This document shows positions 18,720-28,282 of a stretch of DNA of 64,000 nt, in pieces. Source of the DNA: Helicobacter pylori NCTC 11637 = CCUG 17874 = ATCC 43504 = JCM 12093 (GTDB lineage: Bacteria > Campylobacterota > Campylobacteria > Campylobacterales > Helicobacteraceae). The position numbers were made by a program, and so were the translations under genes. Under the pieces are notes generated by a model that worked only from the letters and a program-made list of their open reading frames with translations, had not been told where the DNA came from and did not search any database. Location: assembly GCF_900478295.1 (NCBI RefSeq), contig NZ_LS483488.1:1550001-1614000 (forward strand). The letters are read 5' to 3'. Position 1 is the stretch's first letter. The number at the start of each line of letters is the position of its first letter.

Positions 18720-20068
18720 TGGAGTTAGAAACTCATTTGTCAAAATATTTCACCCTAGCCTTTACGCATAAAAGCATGAGCTTAGAAATGCGAGAAAAGC
18801 TCGCTATCAATTCAAATGCAACGCTTAAAGAATTTTTACAAACCATTAAAAACCATTGCCCTAACATCAAAGAGTGCATGGTGTTATCCACATGCAATCG
18901 CTTTGAAATCTATGCGAGCCTAAAACACGGCGCTAATACTAATGAACAAAAAAGCGCGTTATTAAAGATTTTGGCTCAAAATAAAAAAATGAGCGTGTCT
19001 GATTTAGAAAAATGCGTTTTAATCAATACTGATGAAAGCGCAGTCCATCATGTCTTTAGCGTGTGCAGCAGTTTGGATAGCTTGGTGGTTGGGGAAACTC
19101 AAATCACAGGGCAGATGAAAAATGCCTATAAATTCGCTTTTGAAGAGAAATTTTGCTCCAAAGATTTAACCCGATTGCTCCATTTTGCTTTCAAATGCGC
19201 CGCTAAAGTGCGCAATTTAACCGGCATTTCCAAACAAGGGGTTTCCATCTCTTCAGTGGCAGTCAAAGAAGCGCTTAATATTTTTGAAAAAGAAAGGATT
19301 AAGGATAAAAAAGCCCTTGTGATAGGGCTTGGCGAGATAGCTCAATTAGTCATCAAACACCTTTTAAACAAGCAATTTGAAGCGCTTATCTTAGGGCGTA
19401 ATGCGGCTAAATTTGAAGATTTCATCAAAGAATTAGAAGAGCCTAAAAAAGTGAGCTTTCAAAATATAGAAAATTTAAACGCTTATATCAATGAATACGA
19501 ATTGCTTTTTTGCGCCACTTCTTCGCCGCATTTTATCGTGCAAAATCGCATGTTAAAAGAAACGAGTTTCAGGCGTTTTTGGTTTGATTTAGCCGTGCCA
19601 CGGAATATTGAAAAGCCGGTATTGGATAATATTTTCTTATACAGCGTGGATGATTTAGAGCCTATGGTTAAAGAAAATGTGGAAAACAGGCAAGAGAGCA
19701 GGACGAGAGCTTATGAGATTGTAGGGCTTGCCACAATGGAGTTTTACCAATGGATTCAAAGTTTAGAAGTGGAGCCTGTGATTAAGGATTTAAGGGAATT
19801 GGCTAGGATTTCAGCCCAAAAGGAATTGCAAAAAGCGCTCAAAAAACGCTATGTGCCTAAAGAATGCGAAAGCAACATTGAAAAGATCTTGCACAACGCT
19901 TTCAATACCTTTTTACACCACCCCACCATCACCTTAAAAAAGAACGCTCAAAAAGAAGAATCCGATGTGCTTGTGGGCGCGATTAAAAACTTGTTCAATT
20001 TAGACAAATCTAACGCTAACCATGCCCAGAATTTGAATCTCTATAAATGCGAATATTACGAGGAATAA
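18719..20068 (+). CDS. hemA: Glutamyl-tRNA reductase
   Basis: Reduces glutamyl-tRNA to glutamate-1-semialdehyde with NADPH, the first step of the C5 haem pathway. The catalytic cysteine is Cys59 in VLSTCNRFEIYA; GETQITGQMKNAY and the NADPH-binding VIGLGEIAQL motif follow, with a C-terminal dimerisation domain. Length 449 is normal. The cluster hemA-proS-hemC puts two haem-pathway enzymes on either side of prolyl-tRNA synthetase, all on the same strand with gaps of 10 bp or less. Confidence 0.97.
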   Translation: MELETHLSKYFTLAFTHKSMSLEMREKLAINSNATLKEFLQTIKNHCPNIKECMVLSTCNRFEIYASLKHGANTNEQKSALLKILAQNKKMSVSDLEKCVLINTDESAVHHVFSVCSSLDSLVVGETQITGQMKNAYKFAFEEKFCSKDLTRLLHFAFKCAAKVRNLTGISKQGVSISSVAVKEALNIFEKERIKDKKALVIGLGEIAQLVIKHLLNKQFEALILGRNAAKFEDFIKELEEPKKVSFQNIENLNAYINEYELLFCATSSPHFIVQNRMLKETSFRRFWFDLAVPRNIEKPVLDNIFLYSVDDLEPMVKENVENRQESRTRAYEIVGLATMEFYQWIQSLEVEPVIKDLRELARISAQKELQKALKKRYVPKECESNIEKILHNAFNTFLHHPTITLKKNAQKEESDVLVGAIKNLFNLDKSNANHAQNLNLYKCEYYEE

Positions 20069-20071
20069 TGC

Positions 20072-21805
20072 ATGCTATTTTCAAAACTCTTTGCCCCCAC
20101 TCTCAAAGAACCCCCTAAAGATGCCGTGTTAAAAAGCCATAAACACCTAGCTCAAGCAGGATACATTTATCAAGTAGGCAGCGGGATTTATAATTTTTTG
20201 CCTTTAGCTAAAAAAGTGCTAGACAAGATAGAAAACATCACGCACAAACGCATGCAAGAGCATGGGGCGCAAAACATTTTAATGAGTTTTGTGGTTTTGG
20301 CGAGTTTGTGGGAAAAATCAGGCCGTTTGGATAAATACGGCAAGGAATTATTGGTTTTTAAAGACCGAAAAGACAATGATTTTGTTTTAAGCCCCACTTT
20401 AGAAGAAAATATCACCGAAATTGCCGCTAATTTCATTAAAAGCTACAAGCAATTACCCGTCCATCTCTATCAAATCCACACGAAATTCCGTGATGAAATC
20501 CGCCCGCGATTCGGGCTGGTGAGAGCGAGGGAATTTATCATGAAAGATGGTTACAGCTTTCATGAAGACGCTGAAAGCTTGGATAAGGAATTTTTAAACA
20601 CGCAAAGCGCTTATAAAGAGATTTTAAGCGATTTGGGTTTGGATTTTCGCATTGTGGAAGCGGATAGCGGGGCGATTGGAGGGAGTAAAAGCAGGGAATT
20701 TGTCGTTTTAACCGAATGCGGGGAAGACACGATCGTGGTGTGTCAAAATTGCGATTATGCCGCCAACATTGAAATCGCTAAACGCTCTAAAAGGCCTGAG
20801 CCTTTAAATGTCCCAAAAGCGCAATTAGCGAAATTCCCTACCCCTAATACCACCAGTGCGCAAAGCGTGGCGGAGTTTTTTAAAACAGAGCCTTATTTTG
20901 TCTTAAAAGCGCTTGTTAGAAAAGTGATCCATAAAGATAGAGAAACCCTAGCGTGCTTTTTTGTTAGGGGCGATGACAATTTAGAGGAAGTTAAAGCCCT
21001 AAACGCCTTGAACATTATAGGAGCGAACGCTTTAGAATTGAGAGAGGCGAGTCAAAAAGATTTGGATAATGCGGGGTTAATAGCGGGTTTTATAGGGCCT
21101 TATGGCTTGAAAAAACATGTTTCTTACATTATTTTTGATGGAGATTTAAAAGAGGGCGATTGCTTGATCGCTGGGGCTAATGAAAAGGATTTTCATGCGG
21201 TGGGCGTGGATTTAAAAGGGTTTGAAAATCTTGTTTATGCGGATATTGTCCAGGTTAAAGAGAGCGATCATTGCCCCAATTGTCAAGGAGCGTTGAAATA
21301 CCATAAGAGTTTGGAAGTGGGGCATATTTTCAAACTCGGGCAAGGCTATGCTAAAAGCTTGAAGGCTAGTTTCTTGGATAAGAATGGTAAGGAGCAATTT
21401 TTTGAAATGGGGTGCTATGGGATAGGCATTAGCCGATTGCTCAGCGCGATTTTAGAGCAAAAAAGCGATGATCTAGGCTGTGTATGGACGAAAAATACCG
21501 CCCCTTTTGATGTGGTGATCGTGGTTTCTAATTGGAAAGATGAAGCGCAAAAAAAACTCGCTTTTGAAGTGTATGAAAGGCTGCTTCAAAAGGGCGTTGA
21601 TGCGCTGTTAGATGACAGAGACGCTCGTTTTGGGGCGAAGATGAGGGATTTTGAATTGATTGGGGAACGATTGGCGCTCATTATTGGGAAGCAAACTTTA
21701 GAAAATAAAGAATTTGAATGCATCAAACGCGCTAATTTAGAAAAACAAACGCTTAAAGACACCGAATTAGAAGAAAAAATTTTAGAAATGTTAGAAAGCG
21801 AATAA
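20072..21805 (+). CDS. proS: Prolyl-tRNA synthetase
   Basis: Charges tRNA-Pro with proline. The 577-residue protein is the bacterial ProRS form: motif 1 region near residues 25-70 ([17 protein letters not shown]), motif 2 [21 protein letters not shown], an inserted editing-type domain between about residues 225 and 385, motif 3 [12 protein letters not shown], and a C-terminal anticodon-binding domain beginning about residue 470 ([10 protein letters not shown]). The start overlaps neither neighbour; it lies 3 bp after hemA and 10 bp before hemC. Confidence 0.97.
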   Translation: MLFSKLFAPTLKEPPKDAVLKSHKHLAQAGYIYQVGSGIYNFLPLAKKVLDKIENITHKRMQEHGAQNILMSFVVLASLWEKSGRLDKYGKELLVFKDRKDNDFVLSPTLEENITEIAANFIKSYKQLPVHLYQIHTKFRDEIRPRFGLVRAREFIMKDGYSFHEDAESLDKEFLNTQSAYKEILSDLGLDFRIVEADSGAIGGSKSREFVVLTECGEDTIVVCQNCDYAANIEIAKRSKRPEPLNVPKAQLAKFPTPNTTSAQSVAEFFKTEPYFVLKALVRKVIHKDRETLACFFVRGDDNLEEVKALNALNIIGANALELREASQKDLDNAGLIAGFIGPYGLKKHVSYIIFDGDLKEGDCLIAGANEKDFHAVGVDLKGFENLVYADIVQVKESDHCPNCQGALKYHKSLEVGHIFKLGQGYAKSLKASFLDKNGKEQFFEMGCYGIGISRLLSAILEQKSDDLGCVWTKNTAPFDVVIVVSNWKDEAQKKLAFEVYERLLQKGVDALLDDRDARFGAKMRDFELIGERLALIIGKQTLENKEFECIKRANLEKQTLKDTELEEKILEMLESE

Positions 21806-21815
21806 GGGGGAGTGA

Positions 21816-22736
21816 GTGGGAAATTTAGTGATTGGCTCTAGGGGGAGCGAACTAGCCTTATGGCAAGCGAATCACATTAAAGAACGCCTGAAAAAAGAAT
21901 GCTCTATAGAAAGCGAGATTCAAATCGTTAAGACTAAGGGCGATAAAATCTTAGACACCCCTTTAAATAAGATTGGCGGTAAGGGGCTATTCACTAAGGA
22001 ATTAGAAGAATTGCTTTTAAAAGGCGAAATTGATTTGGCGGTGCATTCTTTAAAAGATGTGCCGGTCGTGTTTGAAAAGGGGTTAGACTTGGCATGCATC
22101 ACTAAAAGGGCTGATGTGAGGGACACTTTTTTAAGCGTGAAATTCCCTGATTTGATGAGTTTGCCTAAAGGGGCAAAGGTTGGCACGACTTCTTTAAGGC
22201 GCTCCATGCAGATCAAACTGAAGCGCCAGGATCTAGACACAGAAAGCTTGAGGGGGAATGTCCAAACCCGTTTGAAAAAGCTTGAATGCGGTGAATTTGA
22301 CGCTATCATTTTAGCTGAAGCCGGGTTATGCCGCCTAGAAATTCAAGGAGCGAAATACCGCAAGGCTTTTAGCGTGGAAGAAATGATTCCTAGCATGGGT
22401 CAGGGGGCTTTAGGGGTAGAAATGCTCAAAAACCACAAGCATTTTATTACGCTCCAAAAACTCAACGACGAGAAAAGCGCGTTTTGCTGCCATTTAGAAA
22501 GGGAGTTTGTTAAGGGGCTTAATGGGGGGTGTCAGATCCCTATAGGCGTGCATGCGAGTTTAATGGGCGATAGGGTTAAAATCCAGGCGGTTTTAGGCTT
22601 GCCTAACGGGAAAGAAGTCATCACTAAAGAAAAGCAAGGGGATAAAACTAAAGCGTTTGATTTAGTTCAAGAGCTTTTAGAAGAATTTTTGCAAAGCGGG
22701 GCCAAAGAGATTTTAGAAAAGGCGCAGTTGTTTTAA
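21816..22736 (+). CDS. hemC: Porphobilinogen deaminase (hydroxymethylbilane synthase)
   Basis: Condenses four porphobilinogen molecules to hydroxymethylbilane in haem synthesis. Features are the N-terminal IGSRGSELALWQA, KGLFTKELEE, HSLKDVP, the GTTSLRRSMQ and ESLRGNVQTRLKKL blocks, and the cofactor-attaching cysteine in LNGGCQIPIG. Length 306 is normal. The start is GTG, with an AAGGGGG site 5 bases upstream. Its stop overlaps the start of the next gene, a cytochrome c, by 1 bp, placing a haem-using protein directly after a haem-making enzyme. Confidence 0.97.
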   Translation: MGNLVIGSRGSELALWQANHIKERLKKECSIESEIQIVKTKGDKILDTPLNKIGGKGLFTKELEELLLKGEIDLAVHSLKDVPVVFEKGLDLACITKRADVRDTFLSVKFPDLMSLPKGAKVGTTSLRRSMQIKLKRQDLDTESLRGNVQTRLKKLECGEFDAIILAEAGLCRLEIQGAKYRKAFSVEEMIPSMGQGALGVEMLKNHKHFITLQKLNDEKSAFCCHLEREFVKGLNGGCQIPIGVHASLMGDRVKIQAVLGLPNGKEVITKEKQGDKTKAFDLVQELLEEFLQSGAKEILEKAQLF

Positions 22737-23107
22737 TGCGTTTGTTTATCGCGCTAGTTTTGTTTTGGTGGTGGTTAAGTTTGAGCGCTAAGGAAGCGGA
22801 TTTCATCTCTGATTTAGAATACGGGATGGCTCTTTATAAAAACCCTAGGGGTGTTGCGTGTGCGAAATGCCATGGCATTAAAGGCGAACAACAAGAAATC
22901 ACCTTTTATTATGAAAAAGGCGAAAAAAAAATCCTCTACGCCCCTAAAATCAACCATTTGGATTTTAAAACCTTTAAAGATGCCTTGAGTTTAGGCAAAG
23001 GCATGATGCCTAAATACAATCTCAATTTAGAAGAAATCCAAGCGATTTATCTTTACATCACCTCTTTAGAGCATAAAGAAGAGCGTAAGGATTCTCCTAA
23101 GCCTTAA
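22736..23107 (+). CDS. Periplasmic monohaem c-type cytochrome
   Basis: A 123-residue exported protein with a signal peptide (about residues 1-18, Trp-rich) and one haem-attachment motif CAKCH at residues 42-46. A methionine pair in LGKGMMPKYN could supply the distal haem ligand. Size and layout fit a small class I cytochrome c with an electron-transfer role in the periplasm; the partner is unknown. Translation is coupled to hemC by a 1-bp overlap. It corresponds to HP0236. Confidence 0.88.
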   Translation: MRLFIALVLFWWWLSLSAKEADFISDLEYGMALYKNPRGVACAKCHGIKGEQQEITFYYEKGEKKILYAPKINHLDFKTFKDALSLGKGMMPKYNLNLEEIQAIYLYITSLEHKEERKDSPKP

Positions 23108-23127
23108 TCAAAGCGCTTGATTTATGT

Positions 23128-23133
23128 TAAAAT
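23128..23133 (+). promoter_or_regulatory. hcpE: -10 element of the hcpE promoter
   Basis: TAAAAT within TTATGTTAAAAT, an extended -10 type common in H. pylori, lies 67 bases before the hcpE ATG. No good -35 is seen, which is usual for this species. It sits in the 92-bp gap after the cytochrome gene. Confidence 0.55.
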
Positions 23134-23199
23134 GGAGCGTTGCATTTTTGTTTTGATTAAAGAAGGGTTCTAAAAATCAGAATTTAAAAGAAGGTAAAA

Positions 23200-24261
23200 A
23201 TGAGTGTCAAAATTTTAAAAATATTAGTTTGTGGGTTATTTTTTTTGAATGCCCATTTATGGGGGAAACAAGACAATAGTTTTTTGGGGGTTGCTGAAAG
23301 AGCCTATAAAAGCGGGAATTATTCTAAAGCCACATCTTATTTTAAAAAAGCATGCAACGATGGGGTGAGTGAAGGTTGCACGCAATTAGGAATCATTTAT
23401 GAAAACGGGCAAGGCACTAGAATAGATTATAAAAAAGCCCTAGAATATTATAAAACCGCATGCCAGGCTGACGATAGGGAAGGGTGTTTTGGTTTAGGGG
23501 GGCTTTATGATGAGGGGTTAGGCACGACTCAAAATTATCAAGAGGCCATTGACGCTTATGCTAAGGCGTGCGTTTTAAAACACCCTGAGAGTTGCTACAA
23601 TTTAGGCATTATTTATGACCGAAAAATCAAGGGCAATGCCGATCAAGCGGTTACCTACTATCAAAAAAGCTGTAATTTTGATATGGCTAAGGGGTGTTAT
23701 GTTTTGGGCGTGGCTTATGAAAAAGGCTTTTTAGAAGTCAAACAAAGCAACCATAAAGCCGTCATCTATTATTTGAAAGCATGCCGATTGGATGATGGGC
23801 AGGCTTGCCGCGCGTTAGGGAGTTTGTTTGAAAATGGCGATGCAGGGCTTGATGAAGATTTTGAAGTGGCGTTTGATTACTTGCAAAAAGCTTGCGGGTT
23901 AAACAATTCTGGTGGTTGCGCGAGTTTAGGCTCTATGTATATGTTAGGCAGGTATGTCAAAAAAGATCCCCAAAAGGCTTTTAATTATTTCAAACAAGCA
24001 TGCGATATGGGAAGCGCGGTGAGTTGCTCTAGGATGGGCTTTATGTATTCCCAAGGGGACGCTGTTCCAAAAGATTTGAGGAAAGCCCTTGATAATTATG
24101 AAAGGGGTTGCGATATGGGCGATGAAGTGGGTTGCTTCGCTCTAGCGGGCATGTATTACAACATGAAAGATAAAGAAAACGCCATAATGATTTATGACAA
24201 GGGCTGTAAGCTAGGCATGAAACAAGCATGCGAAAACCTCACTAAACTTAGGGGGTATTGA
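23200..24261 (+). CDS. hcpE: Helicobacter cysteine-rich protein HcpE (Sel1 repeats)
   Basis: Secreted Sel1/TPR-like repeat protein of 353 residues. After a signal peptide (about residues 1-23) come about nine repeats of roughly 36 residues built on the pattern A..YY.KAC....GC..LG..Y..G, each with a paired cysteine that forms an intra-repeat disulfide. Hcp proteins are exported and recognised by the host immune system. Published work on 26695 links HcpE folding and production to the periplasmic oxidoreductase HP0231, encoded here about 3 kb away. It has its own promoter and a hairpin at its 3' end. Confidence 0.94.
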   Translation: MSVKILKILVCGLFFLNAHLWGKQDNSFLGVAERAYKSGNYSKATSYFKKACNDGVSEGCTQLGIIYENGQGTRIDYKKALEYYKTACQADDREGCFGLGGLYDEGLGTTQNYQEAIDAYAKACVLKHPESCYNLGIIYDRKIKGNADQAVTYYQKSCNFDMAKGCYVLGVAYEKGFLEVKQSNHKAVIYYLKACRLDDGQACRALGSLFENGDAGLDEDFEVAFDYLQKACGLNNSGGCASLGSMYMLGRYVKKDPQKAFNYFKQACDMGSAVSCSRMGFMYSQGDAVPKDLRKALDNYERGCDMGDEVGCFALAGMYYNMKDKENAIMIYDKGCKLGMKQACENLTKLRGY

Positions 24262-24281
24262 AAATTTAACCAACCCCCTAA
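24248..24281 (+). terminator. Hairpin at the hcpE 3' end
   Basis: A 9-bp perfect stem, TTAGGGGGT (24248-24256) and ACCCCCTAA (24273-24281), encloses the hcpE stop codon in a 16-base loop. There is no T-run after it, so it may act as a 3' stabilising hairpin more than an intrinsic terminator. Confidence 0.5.
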
Positions 24282-24617
24282 ATTATCATTGCGCTTGACT
24301 CAAAACTTTTCAAAGATTTGGCTCTGTTTTAAGAGCTAAAGCAGAAACCCACCCTATTAATTTTTTAATCTTTGGTGTTTTTAGGGCTTTGTCTATTTTC
24401 AAAAAGAAAACTTTTTGAATGTTTTTTGCGGTTGTTTGGTTGTATTTGTAGTGTATTTTTATGGTGTAAATTTTTGTTAGGTTAGCTTGAAGTGGGTTTT
24501 AGGTTTAAAAGTCCTATAAAAATGTTTTAGCGTGTTTTTGCGCTATGGATAGATATGCGTTTGGTTGTGTTTTTCCAATGGCTTTAATTTATGGCTTTTG
24601 CGTGGTTATTATTATAA

Positions 24618-24671
24618 GCACGCTATAAACACGAATTACACGATAACAGAGCGGTATACGCACGCTATAAA
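24618..24671 (+). repeat. 12-bp direct repeat pair in the hcpE intergenic gap
   Basis: GCACGCTATAAA occurs at 24618-24629 and again at 24660-24671, exactly 42 bp (about four helical turns) apart. Both copies contain TATAAA, which could be a -10 or part of a protein-binding site. Confidence 0.5.
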
Positions 24672-24921
24672 AAGACTTGATAAAAATAACGAAAAATAGT
24701 TAAATTTCAAGCGTTCTTTTAAAAATTGTTGTTAGGTGAGACAGATAAAAACGCTTTTAGTTTAAAGATAGAGTTTTAGGGGTTTTTTGTGTTGGTTTAG
24801 TTATTCTTTATTTTTTTAAAAAATGGGATTTTTAAAACTCATAAAGAGATAGGGGGTATTTTGAAATTCCCCCACAACCCCCCAAAACCAAATCCCTCAT
24901 AACCCCTAAGAGCGCATTATT

Positions 24922-24946
24922 AAGAGCTATCGCTCGCTTAGCTCTT
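24922..24946 (-). terminator. Hairpin downstream of the PepSY-type gene
   Basis: Perfect 8-bp stem AAGAGCTA/TAGCTCTT with a 9-base loop, about 40 bp past the stop of the minus-strand gene at 24986. T-rich sequence lies on its plus-strand side. Possible bidirectional terminator. Confidence 0.45.
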
Positions 24947-24985
24947 TATTTTGATTGTGAAAAACACCTTTAGCGTTTTAAAACC

Positions 24986-25516
24986 CTACAAAGACCAATA
25001 GATCGCTCCAAAGAACACCACACTCCCTATCAAAACGCTTATAAACATGCGTTTAGTGTCCTTAAAAGCCACCATTAAAAACGCGCTCAAATAAAACAAC
25101 AATAAAAACACGCAAAAAATCCCCAAAAGCACTTGAAACACGATACCCACCTTAGCCTTATGCAGCATGATGAGTGCGCCTAAAAAGCCCCTTTCAATGG
25201 TTTTGATTTTTGTTTGATCGCCTTTAGTTTCAAGGTTGATTTCATACAAAGGCGTGCCAATAACCAACGCTCCCCTATGCTCTCTAGGCTCTATCTTTTT
25301 AGGCATAGCGACATGGTTTTCTTTTAGAAAGTCTTTCAAAAAATCCAATCGTTCTTCTTTTTTTAAGGATTTTTCTAAAACCCACTCTTTGATAGTAGCG
25401 CCAGTGTCTTGGCGCACCCCAAAGAGCAATGAAAGCCCGCTAATCGCAAAAAGAAGCGCCAAAGGGAAGAAAAAAGTGGTCGCATAGATGTGAAAATAAC
25501 GCATCATTGCGCTCAT
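24986..25516 (-). CDS. Membrane protein with PepSY-associated helices (HP0234-type)
   Basis: A 176-residue membrane protein. An N-terminal helix (about 10-32, YFHIYATTFFFPLALLFAISG) has the His-containing start typical of PepSY-associated membrane proteins, a middle soluble part of about 85 residues contains HRGALVIGTPLYEINL, and two C-terminal helices follow (about 128-150 and 155-176). Such proteins are found around iron and flavin reduction systems in other bacteria, but no such partner is adjacent. Its start overlaps the stop of the ATP-grasp gene by 1 bp. Family assignment is moderate; function unknown. Confidence 0.72.
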   Translation of the reverse strand: MSAMMRYFHIYATTFFFPLALLFAISGLSLLFGVRQDTGATIKEWVLEKSLKKEERLDFLKDFLKENHVAMPKKIEPREHRGALVIGTPLYEINLETKGDQTKIKTIERGFLGALIMLHKAKVGIVFQVLLGIFCVFLLLFYLSAFLMVAFKDTKRMFISVLIGSVVFFGAIYWSL

Positions 25517-26688
25517 TATTGCAACATGTGGCTCACGAATTTAGAAAAATTATCCAAGATCAACCCCCCTTTTCTAAACCCTAGCGCGCAAGATTCATAA
25601 GCAAAAAACACATTAGGCTGATAATACAACCCGTTATGCGAATTGAGCTCGTAAAACTCTTGATAAACGGGCTTGTGGTTAGAATAAACGCCGTCCGTTT
25701 TCAAAAGCGATTGCATGGAAGCTTCAAAGATTTCGCTATTCGCCCCTTCCCTACCAAAAGCCACTTTTTTGATTTGCTTTTTATTGGCTAAAGGTTCATA
25801 GCTCGTTTCTAACAATAAGGGGTGGTTGGGGTATCTGTCCCATAAAAGTTTTAAAAAACGCTTGGATTGGAAAAGGATCGTGTAAGCGGGGTTTAAAAAA
25901 ATCGTGTTTTTATTTTCCATCATGCCTTGCATCAAAAGGGCTAATTCTGGCTCATCAATAGCGATATTTTCCCATGGGATTAGTTTGAATAAAAACTCAT
26001 AATTCAAGCCGTTTTTAAACACGCCCTCTTCTATATTGAATTCCACCTCATCAATGTAAGAAAAATCCGTTTCAAACCCCACGCTCTGAGCAGCGTCTTG
26101 CAAAAAACGCATGGTGCGCTCTTCTTCAATATTCCCCCTAACGCTTGAAAAAAGGATTTTCCACCCCTCATACATTTCCTCAAAACGGCTCGTGTCTTCG
26201 CCTAAAGTTACCATGCGTTTAAAATTCTCGCCAAGCGCTTCATAAAGGTTATTGAATTGCTTGTTTTCATCATAGCCATTCGCTTTGAGTAACGCCCACT
26301 GAATCACCGCCGTTTCATAGAGCATGGTGGGGGTATCAGCGTTAAATTCCAGTAATTTAATGGGCTTGCCATCAAGCCCCCCGGCCAAATCAAAACGCCC
26401 GTAAATATGCCAATGCACTTCTTCTTCAAAACTCTGTTTGATCATAGGGATGAGCGCGTTAGGAATATCCAATTCAAAAAAGCGATCGTTTTGAATGGCT
26501 TCTTCAGCCGTTTCTACAAACATGTCATAAAGCTCATTACAAGCGTCATAATAAGCGTCCGCTTCTTTTTGAGAGACAACCACCATTTCATCAGCGATAT
26601 AAGATGACATGTCGTCGTTAGTGTGCCAATCTAAGCCGATTTCTTCTAAAGTCTTATTGTCTAAAGGTTTTAAAGGAATCACTTGCAT
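25516..26688 (-). CDS. Glutathionylspermidine synthase-like ATP-grasp protein
   Basis: A 390-residue cytoplasmic protein resembling the C-terminal synthetase half of glutathionylspermidine synthase (GSP_synth family): YGRFDLAGGLDGKPIKLLEFNADTP, LIPWENIA, FLNPAYTILFQSKRFLKLLWDRYPNH, and a KKVAFGREGANSEI segment near the C-terminus. The amidase half is missing, as in the YgiC/YjfC group. H. pylori is not known to make glutathione, so the amine and acid it joins, if any, are unknown. It corresponds to HP0233. Confidence 0.82.
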   Translation of the reverse strand: MQVIPLKPLDNKTLEEIGLDWHTNDDMSSYIADEMVVVSQKEADAYYDACNELYDMFVETAEEAIQNDRFFELDIPNALIPMIKQSFEEEVHWHIYGRFDLAGGLDGKPIKLLEFNADTPTMLYETAVIQWALLKANGYDENKQFNNLYEALGENFKRMVTLGEDTSRFEEMYEGWKILFSSVRGNIEEERTMRFLQDAAQSVGFETDFSYIDEVEFNIEEGVFKNGLNYEFLFKLIPWENIAIDEPELALLMQGMMENKNTIFLNPAYTILFQSKRFLKLLWDRYPNHPLLLETSYEPLANKKQIKKVAFGREGANSEIFEASMQSLLKTDGVYSNHKPVYQEFYELNSHNGLYYQPNVFFAYESCALGFRKGGLILDNFSKFVSHMLQ

Positions 26689-26709
26689 TTTTTAACCTTA
26701 AAATAGATT

Positions 26710-27357
26710 TTATGCGTTAAAGCCCCTTGTCCCAGAGCTTACCGCCGGCGAGCTAGTAGGCCTACTAGAGCCAAAAAACCCGCTCTGTCCCTTACTCGCC
26801 CCACCCATGCTTGAAGCGCTGGGTGCACTTTTAGAAAAGGAATTTTGAGAGCGTTGGTAAGCTTGTGGGGATTTGTAGGTTCGCTGGGCGTTTTGCTGGT
26901 AATTAGGGTTATTGAAAAGCTTATTGCCAATATAACTCCCTAAAATCGCTCCCGCCGCACTCCCTAAAATCGCACTCCCCAAGCCAAAGCCTGATCCTTC
27001 ATTACTCCCTCCATTATTAGGCTGAACAAGCTTGCTCGTGCCGTTATCAATTTTGGCTTCTTCTTCTTTGATGAGCTTTTGAATCTCTTCATTGCTTAAC
27101 ACTCGTTCATTGCCTTGCAAATCGCGCACTATGATGTGGGTTTTTGAGCTAGGGTATTCTTCAACAACCTTGTAAGATTTATCCTTTTGCTCTTCTAAAA
27201 TCACAAACGCACCTTTTTGAACGCTTTGACTTAAAGAGCTTTGCTCTTTTGGTTTGTCATCGGCATTGCTCTTACACCCCACAATGCTCACCATCACTAA
27301 CGCGCTCAAACCACCCACGATCGCATAATCAGAAATCTTCCTGTAGGGTTTTTTCAT
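26710..27357 (-). CDS. UPF0323-type lipoprotein (HP0232-type)
   Basis: A 215-residue lipoprotein: the lipobox VSIVGC puts the lipidated cysteine at residue 28. The mature part has a short beta-rich segment (about 50-95), a Gly-rich stretch that looks like a glycine-zipper (about 120-142, [20 protein letters not shown]) and a Ser/Gly/Gln-rich low-complexity tail. This layout matches the family UPF0323, known from HP0232. Function unknown. It is 15 bp from dsbK on the same strand. Confidence 0.82.
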   Translation of the reverse strand: MKKPYRKISDYAIVGGLSALVMVSIVGCKSNADDKPKEQSSLSQSVQKGAFVILEEQKDKSYKVVEEYPSSKTHIIVRDLQGNERVLSNEEIQKLIKEEEAKIDNGTSKLVQPNNGGSNEGSGFGLGSAILGSAAGAILGSYIGNKLFNNPNYQQNAQRTYKSPQAYQRSQNSFSKSAPSASSMGGASKGQSGFFGSSRPTSSPAVSSGTRGFNA

Positions 27358-27372
27358 GAGAGTAACCTTATA

Positions 27373-28170
27373 TCATGCCTTATAATGGTACAAGAAAGGC
27401 ACACCCTTAATCACGCCAGATTCAAAAATCTTTTTAGTGGTATTTTCCACTTTAGTGCGTAAATCTTCAGGCTCTTTTTGAGCGTTAATATCGTATTGGG
27501 TGGAATAAATCTTTTCAAGAATAGAGATTTTATCTTCCACGCTCGCTCCCCTAGCCCTAGCTTTCGCCATTTCTTCTTGGATTAAAGCCGCTTTTTTAGC
27601 CGAATTGACTCCAAGCCACCCCACTACAACCATTCTCACGGTGTTTTCTTTTAAGTGATCCCTAAGTTTAGTGAGCTCTTTTTGGCAATGCGGGCACATG
27701 GGATCAGAGACAATATAAAGGATTTTATCCTTATTTTCAGCGTTAGTAGAGGGCAACTCTATCGCATAATCAGCCGGTATTTCATTAAAAATAGCGTTCA
27801 ATTTCGCGCTGTTTTGCTGGGTAGCGTTAAGAGCTTGAACTTTTTGATTGGTTTCTGCAACTAATTGCACATCTTCGCTTTTATTGCTAAAGAATATGTT
27901 GCTAAGCCCTATGATTAAATTGCCATCCTTACTCACCACAAGCGGGATATTGTATTTAGTGTCCGGATCTTCAATAACGACCATTTTTAAATCCTGGCTG
28001 GATTTTAAAGGTTTGATTTCTAAAATACGCACCTTTTTATTGGTCTGTTTTTCAATCACGCTCACTAAATTATCCTGCATCCGTTTGTCATTAGCTGAAA
28101 CTGAATGTTTAGGGGCTGCCCCTAAGCTTACAAGAAGTAACGCGCTCAACACACTCGCTCTTAATATCAT
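27373..28170 (-). CDS. dsbK: Periplasmic thiol oxidoreductase DsbK (HP0231)
   Basis: Dimeric DsbG/DsbC-like thioredoxin-fold protein of the periplasm. A signal peptide (about 1-20) precedes an N-terminal dimerisation domain (about 25-130) and a thioredoxin domain with the CPHC active site at Cys159-Cys162 and a cis-Pro loop in KGVPFLY. Despite its isomerase-like shape, HP0231 is reported to act mainly as an oxidase that introduces disulfides, including in HcpE, whose gene is 3 kb away. Length 265 is normal. The gene is divergent from kdsB. Confidence 0.9.
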   Translation of the reverse strand: MILRASVLSALLLVSLGAAPKHSVSANDKRMQDNLVSVIEKQTNKKVRILEIKPLKSSQDLKMVVIEDPDTKYNIPLVVSKDGNLIIGLSNIFFSNKSEDVQLVAETNQKVQALNATQQNSAKLNAIFNEIPADYAIELPSTNAENKDKILYIVSDPMCPHCQKELTKLRDHLKENTVRMVVVGWLGVNSAKKAALIQEEMAKARARGASVEDKISILEKIYSTQYDINAQKEPEDLRTKVENTTKKIFESGVIKGVPFLYHYKA

Positions 28171-28231
28171 TAAAACTCCTAAAGTTCAATAGCCTAAATC
28201 CTTACAATAAAAGGAATAAGCTTTTAATGGG

Positions 28232-28237
28232 TATAAT
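28232..28237 (+). promoter_or_regulatory. kdsB: -10 element of kdsB
   Basis: Consensus TATAAT inside the near-palindrome GGTATAATACC, 45 bases before the kdsB start, in the divergent dsbK-kdsB gap. The palindrome could also serve the opposite strand (TATTAT). Confidence 0.5.
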
Positions 28238-28282
28238 ACCATAAAAATCCCCTATTTTCATAAGGCTTAAAAAGGTTTAAAG

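Larger units (their letters stand above)
24262..24985. other. 724-bp interval without a recognisable gene
   Basis: No open frame of useful length is seen on either strand. The interval holds the hcpE end hairpin, a 12-bp direct repeat GCACGCTATAAA at 24618-24629 and 24660-24671 (42 bp apart), long T-rich runs, and a hairpin near 24922-24946. It could carry an untranslated RNA or remains of a lost gene; nothing in it identifies which. Confidence 0.7.

Noticed and set aside
21920..22309. Minus-strand frame of 129 codons opposite hemC
   Set aside because: Shadow of hemC, which has all family motifs.
24262..24985. Type I toxin (AapA-like) or IS605-type element in the gap
   Set aside because: No short basic-hydrophobic peptide with a ribosome site and no transposase frame or element ends were recognised.
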